A stretch of DNA of 64,000 bases, taken from contig VXCM01000936.1 in NCBI GenBank assembly GCA_014773175.1, forward strand, positions 112,806 to 176,805, given 5' to 3'. Both the position numbers and the translations under genes were made by a program. Of the stretch, positions 49,801 through 61,095 are shown one piece after another. Under the pieces are notes generated by a model that saw nothing but the letters and a program-made list of their open reading frames with translations, had not been told where the DNA came from and made no database searches. This stretch comes from Lucifuga dentata. Taxonomy: Eukaryota > Chordata > Actinopteri > Ophidiiformes > Bythitidae. Position 1 is the first letter of the stretch; each line of letters begins with the position of its first letter.

Positions 49801-50914
49801 ACCATGTCAGCTGTAATTCTAAGGAAAGAGAAAAAGGTTGTTTTTTTTTTTTTAGATGGAAGTATGTTTGACTGAGTTGAAGGACAGATTTAAACAGGAA
49901 ATGGAGTTTACAATGTAACATGTTACAACACTGTAAAAATAATAGTGAAGCATAGTTTGCAGTTTTATCAGTTCTGTTAAATGAGCATTAAAGCAATAAA
50001 AAACTCCTGTCTTTATAGTGGATTTGTTTTTTGTCTTACATTAAAAAAATACACTGTGTTTGTGCAGATGTTGCATTTAAATTAACTAATCATCAAAAGC
50101 AGACAGATGCTGAAAATGTAGTGAAATGACTATGTATTGAAGCAGATCACACGATGTAGAGTCTTGATGGAATTAATTTTACCGTACAGTAACCAGGTGA
50201 TTTATTGCCCTGAGCTCGACTGCTTTTATTTCTAGTCATTTAATCAGACTATTTTACACCTGGGATGTAAAGTGAATGTAATTTATGACTTGACAGGGCA
50301 GTAAAGCTGTGTTTGTTTTGGATCCTGAGGACCAGGATTGAATACCACTGTCATAACTCATATATCACAATACAAATCATTCATTCATCTTCCATACCAG
50401 CTTCCTCCTATTCAGCAGGAACGGAGCTGGATCACATCCCAAGATGCACCAGCCAGACACAGATCAGATTAGACTAATAGGTGACAAACACTCCTATCTG
50501 GAGATGGTTTTTTCCTCCATTCAAGATGTCTGATCAGTTTTGGTGCCTGTACGTGACAGCGATTGTCTCCTCTTATAGCGCTCTGCTCTGTTTCCAGGCT
50601 GCTGAATGTATTGGAGGTCATTGCGCCATTCAAGCACTTCAACAAACTCAGAGAATTTGTCCAGATGAAACTTCCGCCTGGGTTTCCGGTCAAACTCGGT
50701 GCGTATGATGTTTCGAGGCTTGCGTTCCTGAGTGCTCCTCAGAGTCGGACGCAAAAATAACATCTTTTCTTCTTCATTTTCAGACATCCCCGTCTTCCCC
50801 ACTATCACAGCAACTGTCACCTTTCAGGAATTCCGCTACGATGAATTTGACGAGTCGATTTTCTTCATCCCGGCCGAATACAAAGAAGATCCTAGTCGCT
50901 TCCCAGACCTCTGA
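43842..50914 (+). CDS. ankrd13c: Ankyrin repeat domain-containing protein 13C
   Basis: Thirteen coding exons: 43842-44211, 44324-44365, 44806-44910, 47451-47536, 47783-47828, 48077-48143, 48286-48430, 48538-48669, 48944-49105, 49231-49310, 49413-49511, 50598-50698 and 50784-50914. They give 521 residues (human about 541) with every phase closing. After a Ser/Asn-rich N-terminus come ankyrin-type repeats at about residues 95-185, with a clear TPLHLAVMLGH core. The rest is the ANKRD13-family GPCR-chaperone domain, ending in FFIPAEYKEDPSRFPDL. The protein is an endoplasmic-reticulum-associated regulator of GPCR folding and export, shown for the prostaglandin DP receptor. Unlike ANKRD13A/B/D, no C-terminal ubiquitin-interacting motifs are seen, as expected for 13C. 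It is adjacent to srsf11, as in human 1p31. Confidence 0.97.
45347..45520. repeat. Nested inverted-repeat array in ankrd13c intron 3
   Basis: Positions 45,354-45,381 and 45,391-45,418 are 28-base arms pairing at 26 of 28 positions around a 9-base loop. An outer pair, GTAGTGCTGAAATA at 45,347 and TATTTCAGCACTAC ending at 45,485, encloses it. The word AAATAAATCGACAAGTTT occurs twice, with a variant (TTGACAAG) near 45,505. It looks like a small fold-back element that rearranged or inserted into itself. Confidence 0.75.
45525..47440 (+). other. Remainder of ankrd13c intron 3
   Basis: The largest intron of the gene. Apart from the inverted-repeat array it holds no supportable exon; the frames at 46,542 and 46,838 lack splice sites and family similarity. 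Confidence 0.5.
50336..50470 (+). repeat. Dispersed repeat tail in ankrd13c intron 11
   Basis: CATTCATTCATCTTCCATACC followed by AGCTTCCTCCTATTCAG, then GGAGCTGGATCACATCCCA, is the typical wording of a high-copy teleost repeat whose consensus includes a TATACCGCTT...GGGTCACGGGG...GAGCCTATCCCAGC stretch. It is a short decayed copy. Class is not certain. Confidence 0.6.
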
Positions 50915-52205
50915 CCTCGCCAAATATCTGGTAAACAGAGACGTACGCTGCAACAAGAAATGACCAGCAAATACGCTAAAAAAAAAAAAAAAAAAAAAAA
51001 GAAACAAAAAATGAGGAATCCTGATTGTTTCATTTTTATACATGTCCTCCATTTAAAAAAAGGGAACTGGTCTTTTGATCAGTTATATTAAGTGTTTTGA
51101 TGGATCCAAAGCATATCATTGCAAACCGACGATTCAGTGCACCATCTCATAAATACATATCATATATATCATCAGTCATTTTTCTGAAGAGCGATAGCTC
51201 TCATTGTACTTCTGTTGAGCAGTTCATCCTCTGCTCTTTGCTGCTTCTCTCCTGTGAAAACTGTCAGAAGTCACATCTTCAACCTTTCATCGCTGTTTTC
51301 ACAAGTTAACTTTATCTAGTCGATTTCCTGATCAGTTCTCGTTAAACTGCACTGACATTATATGTAAATACTTCACAATAAATTGCTTAAAAATATCGCT
51401 AATATACTGTCGCTATACCACTGAAATGAGCTTAATATTCATTTATAAATGACATGAGATATATATATATACTCAAAAAGAGTAACACTGTGTAGCAATA
51501 CATTTCCAGTACTTAAGAATGTTTTTTTTAACCAGCTGGGATAAATTTTAGCATAAAACACATTTACTGTTCTATATCCAAGCCTTTTCCAGTGCAGGAC
51601 GCAATCTCCTGTTTTTTTCAGGTTAGCTCATGTTACCTCTTGGCTGTCTCTGTGTTTGTTGTAATAGTATGAATTCTGTGTAAAAGTGTGAGTGGAATTA
51701 CTGTACTGTATCAAGGAGTGTTTGTACGTTTGTGTGTGCGAACCCAGTCAGGAGATCAGGAAAACTGTTCTAGTTTAATACTGCACTGATAAGTATATTT
51801 AACGCATGCTACGGCTGTTTGGCCAATTTGATCACATGCATCTATAAGATATATTCTCTCAACATTTCTGATATACTTGCAGACTTCTTGGTATCTAGAT
51901 TTAAGAAACTGACATTGTTAACACTAACACTTTGCAACACCTTTTAGTGCTTATAAAATCTCTCCTCGATAGTCTGCATTTTTCATTTGACATTTTCTAA
52001 CTGAGGAGAATAATCAAGCTGTGAAGTTGATCTTGCTGGATATCCCGTACCTGTCCAGATGGGAAATAATCTGATCCGTTGAGTTTTTTCTGGCTTCAAC
52101 TAATGTGTACTGCAACCATACCCAATTCACATCCCTTTAAATAAAGCACCAGCATCATGTTTCAACTCATTTTGTACACGTTATAATAAATAAAAATAAT
52201 AAAGA
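50915..52205 (+). other. ankrd13c: ankrd13c 3' untranslated region
   Basis: Runs from the stop to a group of AATAAA signals. One proximal signal lies at 51,377-51,382; distal ones are at 52,140-52,145, 52,185-52,190 and 52,198-52,203. An A run at 50,979-51,000 sits early in it. The proximal and distal signals suggest alternative polyadenylation. Confidence 0.6.
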
Positions 52206-52234
52206 TTCCAACAAGGCAGACTGACAAAGTGAAA

Positions 52235-52746
52235 GACTTAATTCCCCAAACAGGCTTTATTATATAAAAGAAATCATTGATCAAACAATCCATACTTACA
52301 AATAACCATAAGCAAATGCATCAACTGCAACTTGAGAATTTGGGCGAAGAGGCCGAAGCACCACTGCACAACACTGAACAGCAACAAAGATACCATATGT
52401 GGAAAAAGCACCAATTTGACAACAAAAGCTGAAGAGAAAAGCAAAGCTAAACTACTTACATTTAGAACAGATCATATTTGTGGAGGAGAGGAGCATATAG
52501 GTGCTTTTTAAGCTATGAGATAAACTAGATAAATGTTATCGTCAAGCAAATGTCAACAACGCTGCAGCGTACTTTCCAAAGAGTTGATTCACGTTTTTTA
52601 TTTTGCAAACATCAATATATTTCAAGCACGCTTCACATACTAGATTCACCCCAAATAGGGGGAAAAAATAATTTTGTAATATTTTCACAACCAAAATTGA
52701 AGGATATGCGGGACAATACACAGTGCCTGTTCGCAAGATGGCCGAC
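52235..52746 (-). other. srsf11: srsf11 3' untranslated region
   Basis: On the minus strand, AATAAA lies at 52,256-52,261 about 490 bases past the stop. The signal is only about 50-60 bases from the last ankrd13c signal on the other strand, so the two transcripts nearly touch or overlap. Confidence 0.6.
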
Positions 52747-55700
52747 TCAGTCGCTGACATCCATGTCCTCTTCATGGTGATCGTCGGCGCCGTTAACTTT
52801 AGCCTGCTTGAGAGGCCGTGCCGTGCCGTTCCCTTCTACTGAGTGAGGCGATAGTGCAGAGTCATCATAATCCTTCCTGTCCTCCCTCTCTTTCTCGCTG
52901 TCATAGCCTTGTTCTTCTTCGTCATAATCCCTGGTAATCTGCACAAAGGAAATTGATCAACCAGACAGAAGTACACAAACACCTGTCCCTGGCTACGTCG
53001 CCAGAGTGCAAGAACAAAATAATATGCAGTAAATGTACCAAGTTCTAAAGTGGTAATTGCCAACCTTTACGTCTCCTTTCTCTCCATCAGATTTCCTCTC
53101 CCACTCTCGTTCTTTGTCTTTGCTTCTCTTCTTTTTGCTGGTGGAGTGCTCCCGTTCATCACGGCTGCGCTCTTTGTCGCTCCTGTGGTCTCTGTCCCTT
53201 TCCTTGTCCCTCTTCTTCTCCTTTTTGTGTCTAAAGAGGGCAGCAAAGTCATGTTTGTCGTGATGCCAAAGTGGAGTATGTTTTCTTGCCATGTGCCCAT
53301 AGTAAGAAAATGCTTTCATTGTTAAAGGACCATACCGTCCATTTTGCATGTCAATTTTCATACACGTAAAAGTACTGACAATCATTTCCCAAAGGATAAA
53401 ACCATATTTCAGCTTTTCTGATATTTTGCAAAATCTCTTAAATCTTTCAAAATCAAATATTCAAGCAATATACCCATCTTAAAAATCAATGTTTTGCCTG
53501 CTAATAGTTATGCAAAATTATGAAGTCACGGTCATTTAAATTTTTTGATAAACACAGGTCTTCTTTTGGGACTATATTACCCAGTGGAGACATACATTCA
53601 CTCCATGTTTTTTATTGCGCTTAGACGCTAAAATTACAAAACTTCTAAAAAAAAAAAAAAANTAAAAAAAAAAAAAAACCCAAAACAAATCAAAACAAAA
53701 AACCTGAATACACATCTTGTTCGCGTTGACGGATTACCTATCCCAAGAATGTTTCAAAGATCAACAAGTTGACTTTAATAGCATACCAGAATGAACTGAA
53801 ATCAATGGTCTGGAAGGTAATAATTTTTTTTTTTTTTTAATTCACCGTTTGGGTAGTATGCTTTGGGAAATGATTGTCATTAACGTTATGTGAATGAAAA
53901 CTGAATATATTAGGCTCAAACATACAAAATGGTCAGTATGGTCCTTTAAAAGGCGTTAACTGAATCGGGATAGAAAAGAGACAGACCTTCGGGGAGATGG
54001 AGACCGGGAGCCTCTCCTTTTAGGAGACTTTTTAGGTGATCGACTCCCGTTGCGGCTTCTCCTGCGTCTCCTGCGTGCCAGAACAGGATGCAAACTGAGG
54101 CGTTAATGTCCTGTTTCAACAGCTGCAGAATAAATGCATGTATTAAAACATCTGCATGCGCTCACCGGCTCACGCTGCTCGACCTCCTGGTTGTGCTGTA
54201 ACTTTTTGGTGGTGTTTTGGATCTTCTTCTTCCTCCATCATCTTTCTTTCTATCTCTGCAAATAAATGTGATGTTCTAAGATAGGCTCAATCACATTTTA
54301 AGCTCTTAGCTGCAGGGTGTGTGCTCAAGCTCTGCCCCCCTCCCGATGCCTACCTGGATCTGCTCCGAGATCGTCTGTTTCGCTCTCTGGAGTAAGACTT
54401 CCTCCTGCGTGGGCTTTTTGAGCGCCTCCTGCTTCTGGAGGTTGATCGTCGCCTTGATCTGCAACTCAATTTTGTTTTATATTTTAGCTTTATTCTGAGT
54501 GCAGACAAAACTGATCCTGTTCAAATCATCAACAGCAGATCTTACCTATGCCTTGAATGCGATCCAGACCTCCTTCTTCTAGACCTAGACCTGGATCGAG
54601 AGTGCTTCTTTTTGCTCTCCTTATCTACAGGAAGCAAACCGGCTTACTTGAGCTAACTCTCTTAATGAAATCCAGTGAAACAAATCCAAATCCAAAATGT
54701 ATGCAAAACACAGCGTTTAAGACAGTATAACGACACATTTTAAAATAAATGGAAAAACAAGGCCAATGTTGAACATAATCTGAATTACGGCTATTTAACA
54801 ATGTGAGGCAGACAAAGTTAATGTGAAACGAAACCAAACTTTGCATTATTCTACAAATCAACTTTCTTGTCAAAGTGCTGACTCACTTCCAGGCTCGATG
54901 GCAGCAGAAATGAGTGACTGGGCTTCTCTGACCCTCTTCATGGCCTCTTCAATTTCTTTGTTAGATACATCAGATTTCAGGCCTGGATTCAGATTAATTG
55001 ATGCTGCCAAGGGATTCAATCTAAGTAAAGGTATAATAAATTAGTTCACTGGTTTAAAGATAAGCCTCTACAAATTACGTGAGATTTGATGAATGCTTTA
55101 TGATATGTTTTATTGTCACTGACTTACTTTGGATCTGTCATGAACTTTAACAGCTGATCAGCAGCCTGTAAAATAGACAGAAGAGTTTGGACATCACTTT
55201 CAATTTTGCAGATTACTGTTATAATTCACTGTCTTTTGTCAAGTGTCGTTTGAAGAAAACCTCAGACCTGGGGATTCATACTGGGTCCTGGGAATCCAAA
55301 TGCAGCCATTGCATCCATGTTGGGACCACCAAAAGGACCACCCATCTGAAACAAAACGATGAATGTGTAAATATCACATTATGACTTCAGTGCGAGTGTC
55401 ACTGATTTGAGTTTAAATTCACAGCCAGACAAAAATAAATTTTGACAACAATCTTTGGATATTTTGAAACTTACACTAGTAATTTTTTCCCACCTATCAA
55501 AATCCCACTTTCTGGACTTATGAAAAGGAGGAACTAAAAACTACAGTTTCACTATGGCACATATTTTGCTGTGATAACATTCATGACCTTCGTCAGCAGA
55601 GCAAAATGTAAGATTACATGGAGACAATTTTCTGTTAAAATGCATATCACATCATTCTACTCTGTTGTAATCACAGTTTTGTGTTTTACACAACAGTGTA

Positions 55701-58700
55701 TTAGCTACAATAAAGTAGAAGTGCAGGACACTGCCAGCTGATGTATTCTCTCATGCTTGGGAATTTTTAAGAAACGGGAAGGAGTCTTACAGCTGGATTG
55801 GGCATCGGATTGGGTGTTGGAAGAAGTCCTCCTCCTGGCAGGATTCCTGCAACAGCATTTGCTGGCGCCAGCAGTGACAAAGCTTTAGCCTCATCTGGAA
55901 TAGAGCCTACAGGAAAATAAAATCAGGCATTACGAGAGGAAAAAACCTCTTCACACATCAACTACAGAGAAGAAGACATAAAAACATTTCTTCAAATTAC
56001 ATTCAACAACATGGTTACCTCAAAGAGAAGAAGTTCCCTTAATGCATTTAATCATTGCAGTGGCATAACTATTGCTGGAATAAATCACACTACTCCAATG
56101 AACACTGCCAAGAATATATCACCTGGACGTGTTTTTTAAGTCATGAACCAAACGTTAGCAAGCACAGCTGCTTCTCCAGTTGGGTGTGCCCTCAATTTTC
56201 ATATAGGTGTTTACTGAAACAAGCGACTCACGTGGGCGGCTTCGCTACTAAAAGCACACAGAGAAAAATCGAGATACACACAACAAAGAGAATTTAAGGG
56301 ATTTGGCAAGAACACTACAAGCTATCAGTGTCTACTTACCAAAAACACAGTCATCAAAGGATATAGTGGCATACACTAAATGACATGACAGAACTGAGGG
56401 TAGGTGGCATGTCTGCTGCACATCATTGCTGTAGTAGTCTTACCTGTCACTGCATCAAGTAACCAAACCTGTGCAGAGGCTAACGGCTTCAACTGGATTC
56501 ATTTGTGCTATCACAATCATAAAATTTTTGTCTGCCTCTGATTATGTAAGTGGCCATTTTATGTAATAAACCACTTCATAATCTCCAAAGTAAAGTAAGT
56601 TAATCCACCCCCAAAACACTTGTTTGACAAAAAGACAAAGCCTAAATACATACACACGACAATGACAACATTTATAACAAAAAAACAAAAAGAAAAAAAA
56701 GAGCACACTGGAGAGAGAATTTGCTGCAGGAGACAAAACTGTTGGATGGTATTTTCAGCAGGGCCTGGTATACAGGACTGGCTGAGCCAGGAAAAAGAAC
56801 TGTAAAACACAACAACAAAAAAGACCAATGTTAAAGAGAGAGTATTAGAGAGTTCTAGCATTGTGTCATGTCCGCTGGGTATCTTAGACAAGTCATGATG
56901 AGATGCACCATAATATATTTATACAGGACAATGTGGAGGGAACTACATTTACAAGGTCTTGATTGGGACTAATGCTCTCCTTCTTACATCCCAAAATTAA
57001 CAAATGCTGCTCAGCTATGGTTAGTTTTCCAGTGAAATGTGTCTATTGTGGGTTGTGGGTCGGCTGTCCTGTGGCCTACGTGCTGTGGCTTCCTTTTACC
57101 ATTTGGACTAGCCATATGAGTAATGTTGAAAGCCTTTGCCTGCAGACCTTTAAAAAAAAAAAAAAAAAAAAANAAAAAAAAAAAAAAAAAAACAGGCTTA
57201 CAAAATGTTTTATTTCTGCAACCAATTTAGACATTCTCAGAGAGCAGTACTTAAGCCGTCAAATGGATGGCTGAGCAGCATTTAAACGCGTTGCAAAAAG
57301 ATGAAGCTAGTCTGATATGCAGCCTATTTCATCCCATCAATTAAAATACCTAGAAAAAGAAAAATGAGAAAGACGGAAAGAGAAAGAGAAGGCAGAGAAA
57401 GAATACAGGACACAAAAAGAGAGGGGTGGGGGCTTGAATGCTTGCTGGCCTTTTGCAAATGTCTACAATCCCCTGTTGGCAGGCAGAGGACCACTTTCAG
57501 CCATCAACGATGGGGATGCTTTTGCCTTCTTCACTACAAAAATCACACACACACACACACACAAATAACAGAGAGAAGTTTAACAGAGGATAGTCCAATA
57601 TGGGGGAGAAAATAAAATGCATATGGTTAAGTGTTTACACAACTTCATTTCTCAACTTTGAAGTGTCTGGGCGCCCACAGCTTGAGAAATGTACAACTCC
57701 TAGTCTGTAAACCAGATTTTGGTATACTGTGCCTTTTAAATGCAGAGCATGAGTTGTTTAGGCAGACATTTTGTTTGGTATGTGTTTTAATAACAAAAGT
57801 AAGTCACGAGAATTGCACTGCAGTGGTAAAATAAATATGAACTGTGCCACCAGTTTACCAAACATCTGAGATGAGTGATCTGCTTTCAACACGTCTTCCA
57901 TGGGGTACAGAAAATGAGAGGGAGCAGCATTAATGACATTCACAGAATTAGCTAAATAAGCTCATATTGTGAACTGACCAATGTGAACTGACTTGCTCAC
58001 AAGTGGGACAGCTGAAATCCTTAACATGCTCACTGACAATCCACTATCCAAGAGTCCTGCCACTCAATCAACAATGACCACTCACACATGGGAAAAATAA
58101 TGAGACAAACCTTCTGCAAATGGGACCACAATCAACGCTCTGTCCACGAAAACAGTGTTAGTCAAATGTTGAGACACTCCCACAGACTCTGGCTCATGGA
58201 ACTTCACAAAGCACACCCGTGATGTCACTGGCATCTGAGAATCGCTGTTAAGGAAATAAAAATGTTACATTAAATAAAGTGAAATTGTGAATACTCATTA
58301 GCACAACTCTGTTTTGATTGATCTTAAATTTAAACAACCTAATGAGGTCCATTGATGGTTCATGTTTTGTTTTGCAATCAGATTTGACTACGGATTTTGA
58401 TTTGACAATACATTCAATATATTCTTCATTTTTTGTACTAGTAATATAATTTCAAAATGAAAACTCTGATTAAACTTTTAAACGTATGACAAAATGTCTA
58501 CAGCAAGAATTACATCTTGATTTCAGTAATGTTAACACTATCAAATTACCAGAAATCTTAGCTACCTCACTTTGATATACCGTTAGCTACGAAACTGGTT
58601 AGCATGATAGCCGAGCCAAACCAGGATAAATGTTTATCAAACAATTAATGTAATCCGCATTAAGTGCCATTAGCTAGCAGATTAACTGCCAAGTAATTTA

Positions 58701-58840
58701 GTAAAACCTTAAACTTACTCTGGTGGAAACAACTTGAGCTCTTCGATGGTTCCCAGGAAGCCAAAAAGTGTTCTCATCTGCTCCGACGTTGTGCTCGGCG
58801 ACACATTGGTCACTTGAACTACCTTTGTTGTGTAATTCAT
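52747..58840 (-). CDS. srsf11: Serine/arginine-rich splicing factor 11 (p54)
   Basis: Twelve coding exons on the minus strand: 58719-58840, 58111-58244, 55791-55906, 55268-55345, 55128-55165, 54887-55020, 54546-54624, 54354-54458, 54166-54255, 53987-54070, 53065-53230 and 52747-52938. They give 445 residues (human 484) with all phases closing. The RRM lies at about residues 6-86, with RNP2 VQVTNV (8-13) and RNP1 RVCFVKFH (50-57). A Gly/Pro/Met-rich linker follows, then a conserved EAMKRVREAQSLISAAIEP helix, an RS domain at about 215-335, a Lys/Glu-rich segment, and an acidic tail ending HHEEDMDVSD. The Gly-rich N-terminal stretch of mammals is absent; the protein starts MNYTTK. This nuclear factor binds U2AF65 and regulates splice-site choice. 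A candidate poison exon sits in intron 2. Confidence 0.97.
53680..53960 (-). other. Part of srsf11 intron 10
   Basis: Intron between the exons at 53987-54070 and 53065-53230. An A run with an n at 53,662 and AT-rich DNA occupy it; no extra exon seen. Confidence 0.6.
56340..56468 (-). other. srsf11: Candidate poison-exon region of srsf11
   Basis: Minus strand inside intron 2. A 25-base segment (56,444-56,468) is bounded by GCCTCTGCACAG before it and GTAAGA after it, both strong splice sites. Joined to coding exon 2 it gives a TGA five codons after GAA, and 25 bases also breaks the frame. A second strong donor (G|GTAAGT) lies at 56,339, with an acceptor-like CTACTACAG before 56,428, so a second exon of 89 bases (56,340-56,428) is possible. 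SR genes, including SRSF11, are known to carry conserved stop-containing cassette exons for autoregulation. Identity here is inferred. Confidence 0.5.
56500..58100 (-). other. Upstream part of srsf11 intron 2
   Basis: AT-rich DNA with an n-interrupted A run at 57,152-57,192, GA-rich sequence near 57,365-57,425 and a (CA)n run at about 57,546-57,562. No additional exon with good splice sites and family similarity was seen. Confidence 0.5.
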
Positions 58841-59050
58841 TTTTCCAGCTAAAATCGATTAAACAATGACACCAAGTTTATAGTTTAACTTCAATAAATA
58901 TTTTAGACGTATTCGCGAGCTTGAATCAGCTTGACTGTGGATAATTAGCTGCTAGCTGCTATCTATCTAACAGACTGTTGCTGCTAGCCGCCATGTTGGG
59001 TAACTCAGTCCCGAATGAAATGCGCACGCGCAATGCGCATTGTCAACACC
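58841..59050 (-). promoter_or_regulatory. srsf11: srsf11 promoter
   Basis: Upstream of the srsf11 ATG. It has a YY1-type word GCCGCCATGTTG at 58,987-58,998 and an NRF1-type TGCGCACGCGCA at 59,021-59,032. TAGCTGCTAGCTGC words occur around 58,948-58,990. This combination is typical of broadly expressed promoters without TATA boxes. Confidence 0.65.
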
Positions 59051-59906
59051 GCAGCAGCTGTTTGTCCCGTTCTAATGCTAATAAAATAAAATGACTGACA
59101 GACAATACTTTTCCTTGAAGTTAAACATGATAATAGCCAAATCTTACTCCAACACATACCATGCCAAATGTGTTCCCACATGATATGGCAGGAGATCCAT
59201 ATGCACTATTTTGTTGAAAAAAAAACTTGACAAATTGTCGAATTATTATTTTAATGCCATGTAAAACAAATTTGGCTGCAACTGAACGTAATAAAAGAGG
59301 TTCAGTGCTGCCCTGTGATGTTTTTAATTGAGATAATTATCTCAATTTGATGCTGATCTGAGGGATCAAAATAAAAAACCATTGACAATTTTTTTTGTTT
59401 GTCACGGATATATTCATAATTATAAAGGTGGCCTTGATTAAAAAGTTAAAAGGACAACAACCCACTCTTGTTTTAGAATAATGCCTTATTCTTATACAAA
59501 ATGGATTTCATGTTTCAAATGAAAACCTTATGAGATTAAAAATGTTTGTAAATGGACAACCAAACCAAAAGCATTTGTGTATGAAAAGATGAGAGTTTGA
59601 TGGGACTTTTGGCAATGTTATAATCTCATAAGTGAATTACCAGCTTTTTTTGTTTTTTTTTAAATGGTCTTTATGTTAGAAAAGTTTTTCACCTGCAATT
59701 TAAAACCAACAGAGGTCACTCTTGCTGTCAGTTTGAAATATGATTGTGACCATGTGAAAAATGAGCAATGATGGGAAACTAAGTATTCACCATGACTAGT
59801 ATGACACCACAATTTACGATGCAGATTTGATTGGTTGGTTAGTCTGGATTGATTTGAAAGCTGGGAAGTTTAACTAACTTAAAAAGATTGGTGAAAATAA
59901 TTGCCA

Positions 59907-60205
59907 AGTTTAATTGCATAGCCCAATATCACATTCTGTCAAAGTAGGTCCACACAGCCACAGTCCCTGGCCCAGCCCAAGGAACAATTCTCTAATAAAC
60001 CTTAACATATAAGGTGAAAATAGGAAGACACCTAAGAAGAGGCCATTTAAAGAGAGACCTCTTCTCAAGCAGCCAGGTGTGCAATATGTGCTGTTGGTTA
60101 GGAGGCAGGAAAGTGAAAAAAAAAAAAAAANAAAAAAAAAAAAAAAGTGGTGGAAAAAACATAATACACTTCAGGAACTTTGATCCAGCAATATTATCTT
60201 TAAAA
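59907..60205 (+). repeat. Dispersed repeat fragment, copy B
   Basis: Related to the segment at 330-590 through CCAGGTGTGCAATA (60,074), ACATAATACA (60,159) and GATCCAGCAA (60,182), all in the same order. An n-interrupted A run at 60,116-60,146 has expanded within it. Confidence 0.55.
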
Positions 60206-60334
60206 CAATCCAAACTGAAGTAGATCTAAAAAAGAAGCCGATAAACATTAAAGGGTGTGAACTACACATCTCTATATACACACACTATATGTGTGTATAA
60301 TTATGTATAGTTGCAATGGTCATCAGAGGTCATC

Positions 60335-60360
60335 ATGTATATATATATATATATATATAT
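60335..60360 (+). repeat. (TA)n microsatellite
   Basis: About twelve TA units. Just upstream, at about 60,277-60,300, TATACACACA and TGTGTGTATA form a small palindrome. Confidence 0.9.
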
Positions 60361-61049
60361 ACTGTACATCATAGTGTATATAAATGTAATTATAACAGTG
60401 TGAAATTAATCCACAATGGATGATTGTTCATCATTTAGCGTTTAAGTTTTAACCATTTAAATGTGATTTCCCTGCAAAATTTTGGGTCATGTTTTTTTTT
60501 TTTTTTTTTTTTTTTACAGTGGTGCAGTGGTCTCATTGGGGATGTTTTGCTCATACAGCCTGAGTTTAATCCCATGTGTCTGGAAAAATAATTCTTGCTG
60601 AGGTGTGACTGATCACTGAACTCCTGTCAGCCTCACTGGGCATTTTTCAGTCAGTGACTTTTTACGTTGCCCTCCATTTGGAGGAAGGCCAGAGTGAAAA
60701 CATTAATTTCACAGCTGTGGAGATAAAAACAAAATTTTGTAAATTGTTACATTTAAATTTAGTCTAAAACTGGTTTAATTCAATAAAGTTTAATCCAAAT
60801 CCTGGTTTGATGCTCAGGGAGATCACCACAACTTTGCAATTGACAAACCTGTCCTCTCTACTAATGGTGCTTTTTCCCAGCAGAAACAACACAGCTTTTG
60901 TCTTCACAGCATGTCGAATATAATCCCTACGCTGGAATGTGTTGGCACAAAGACAAGCAAGTTAAAGCACTTTCTGTATCAAAGAACACGTGGTCACAGT
61001 AAATCTAATTATAGTTGTGTGTAACAGTCATTATAGTATCACTTGGTCA

Positions 61050-61095
61050 TTTAGATAGATACTTTATTGATCCCAAGGGAAATTTAAACAATTAA
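61050..61095 (+). mobile_element. LINE 3' tail fragment (L2/Maui-like)
   Basis: TAGATAGATACTTTATTGATCC followed by CAAGGGAAATT is the conserved 3' tail seen at many teleost non-LTR retrotransposons and their SINE partners. Only the tail is present, as is usual for 5'-truncated copies. The clade is from memory of the family. Confidence 0.65.

Noticed and set aside
56180..56260. Third stop-containing cassette in srsf11 intron 2 after GTTTCAG
   Set aside because: The acceptor at about 56,216 is fair and is followed at once by TAA, but no good donor follows, so it is weaker than the 56,444-56,468 candidate.
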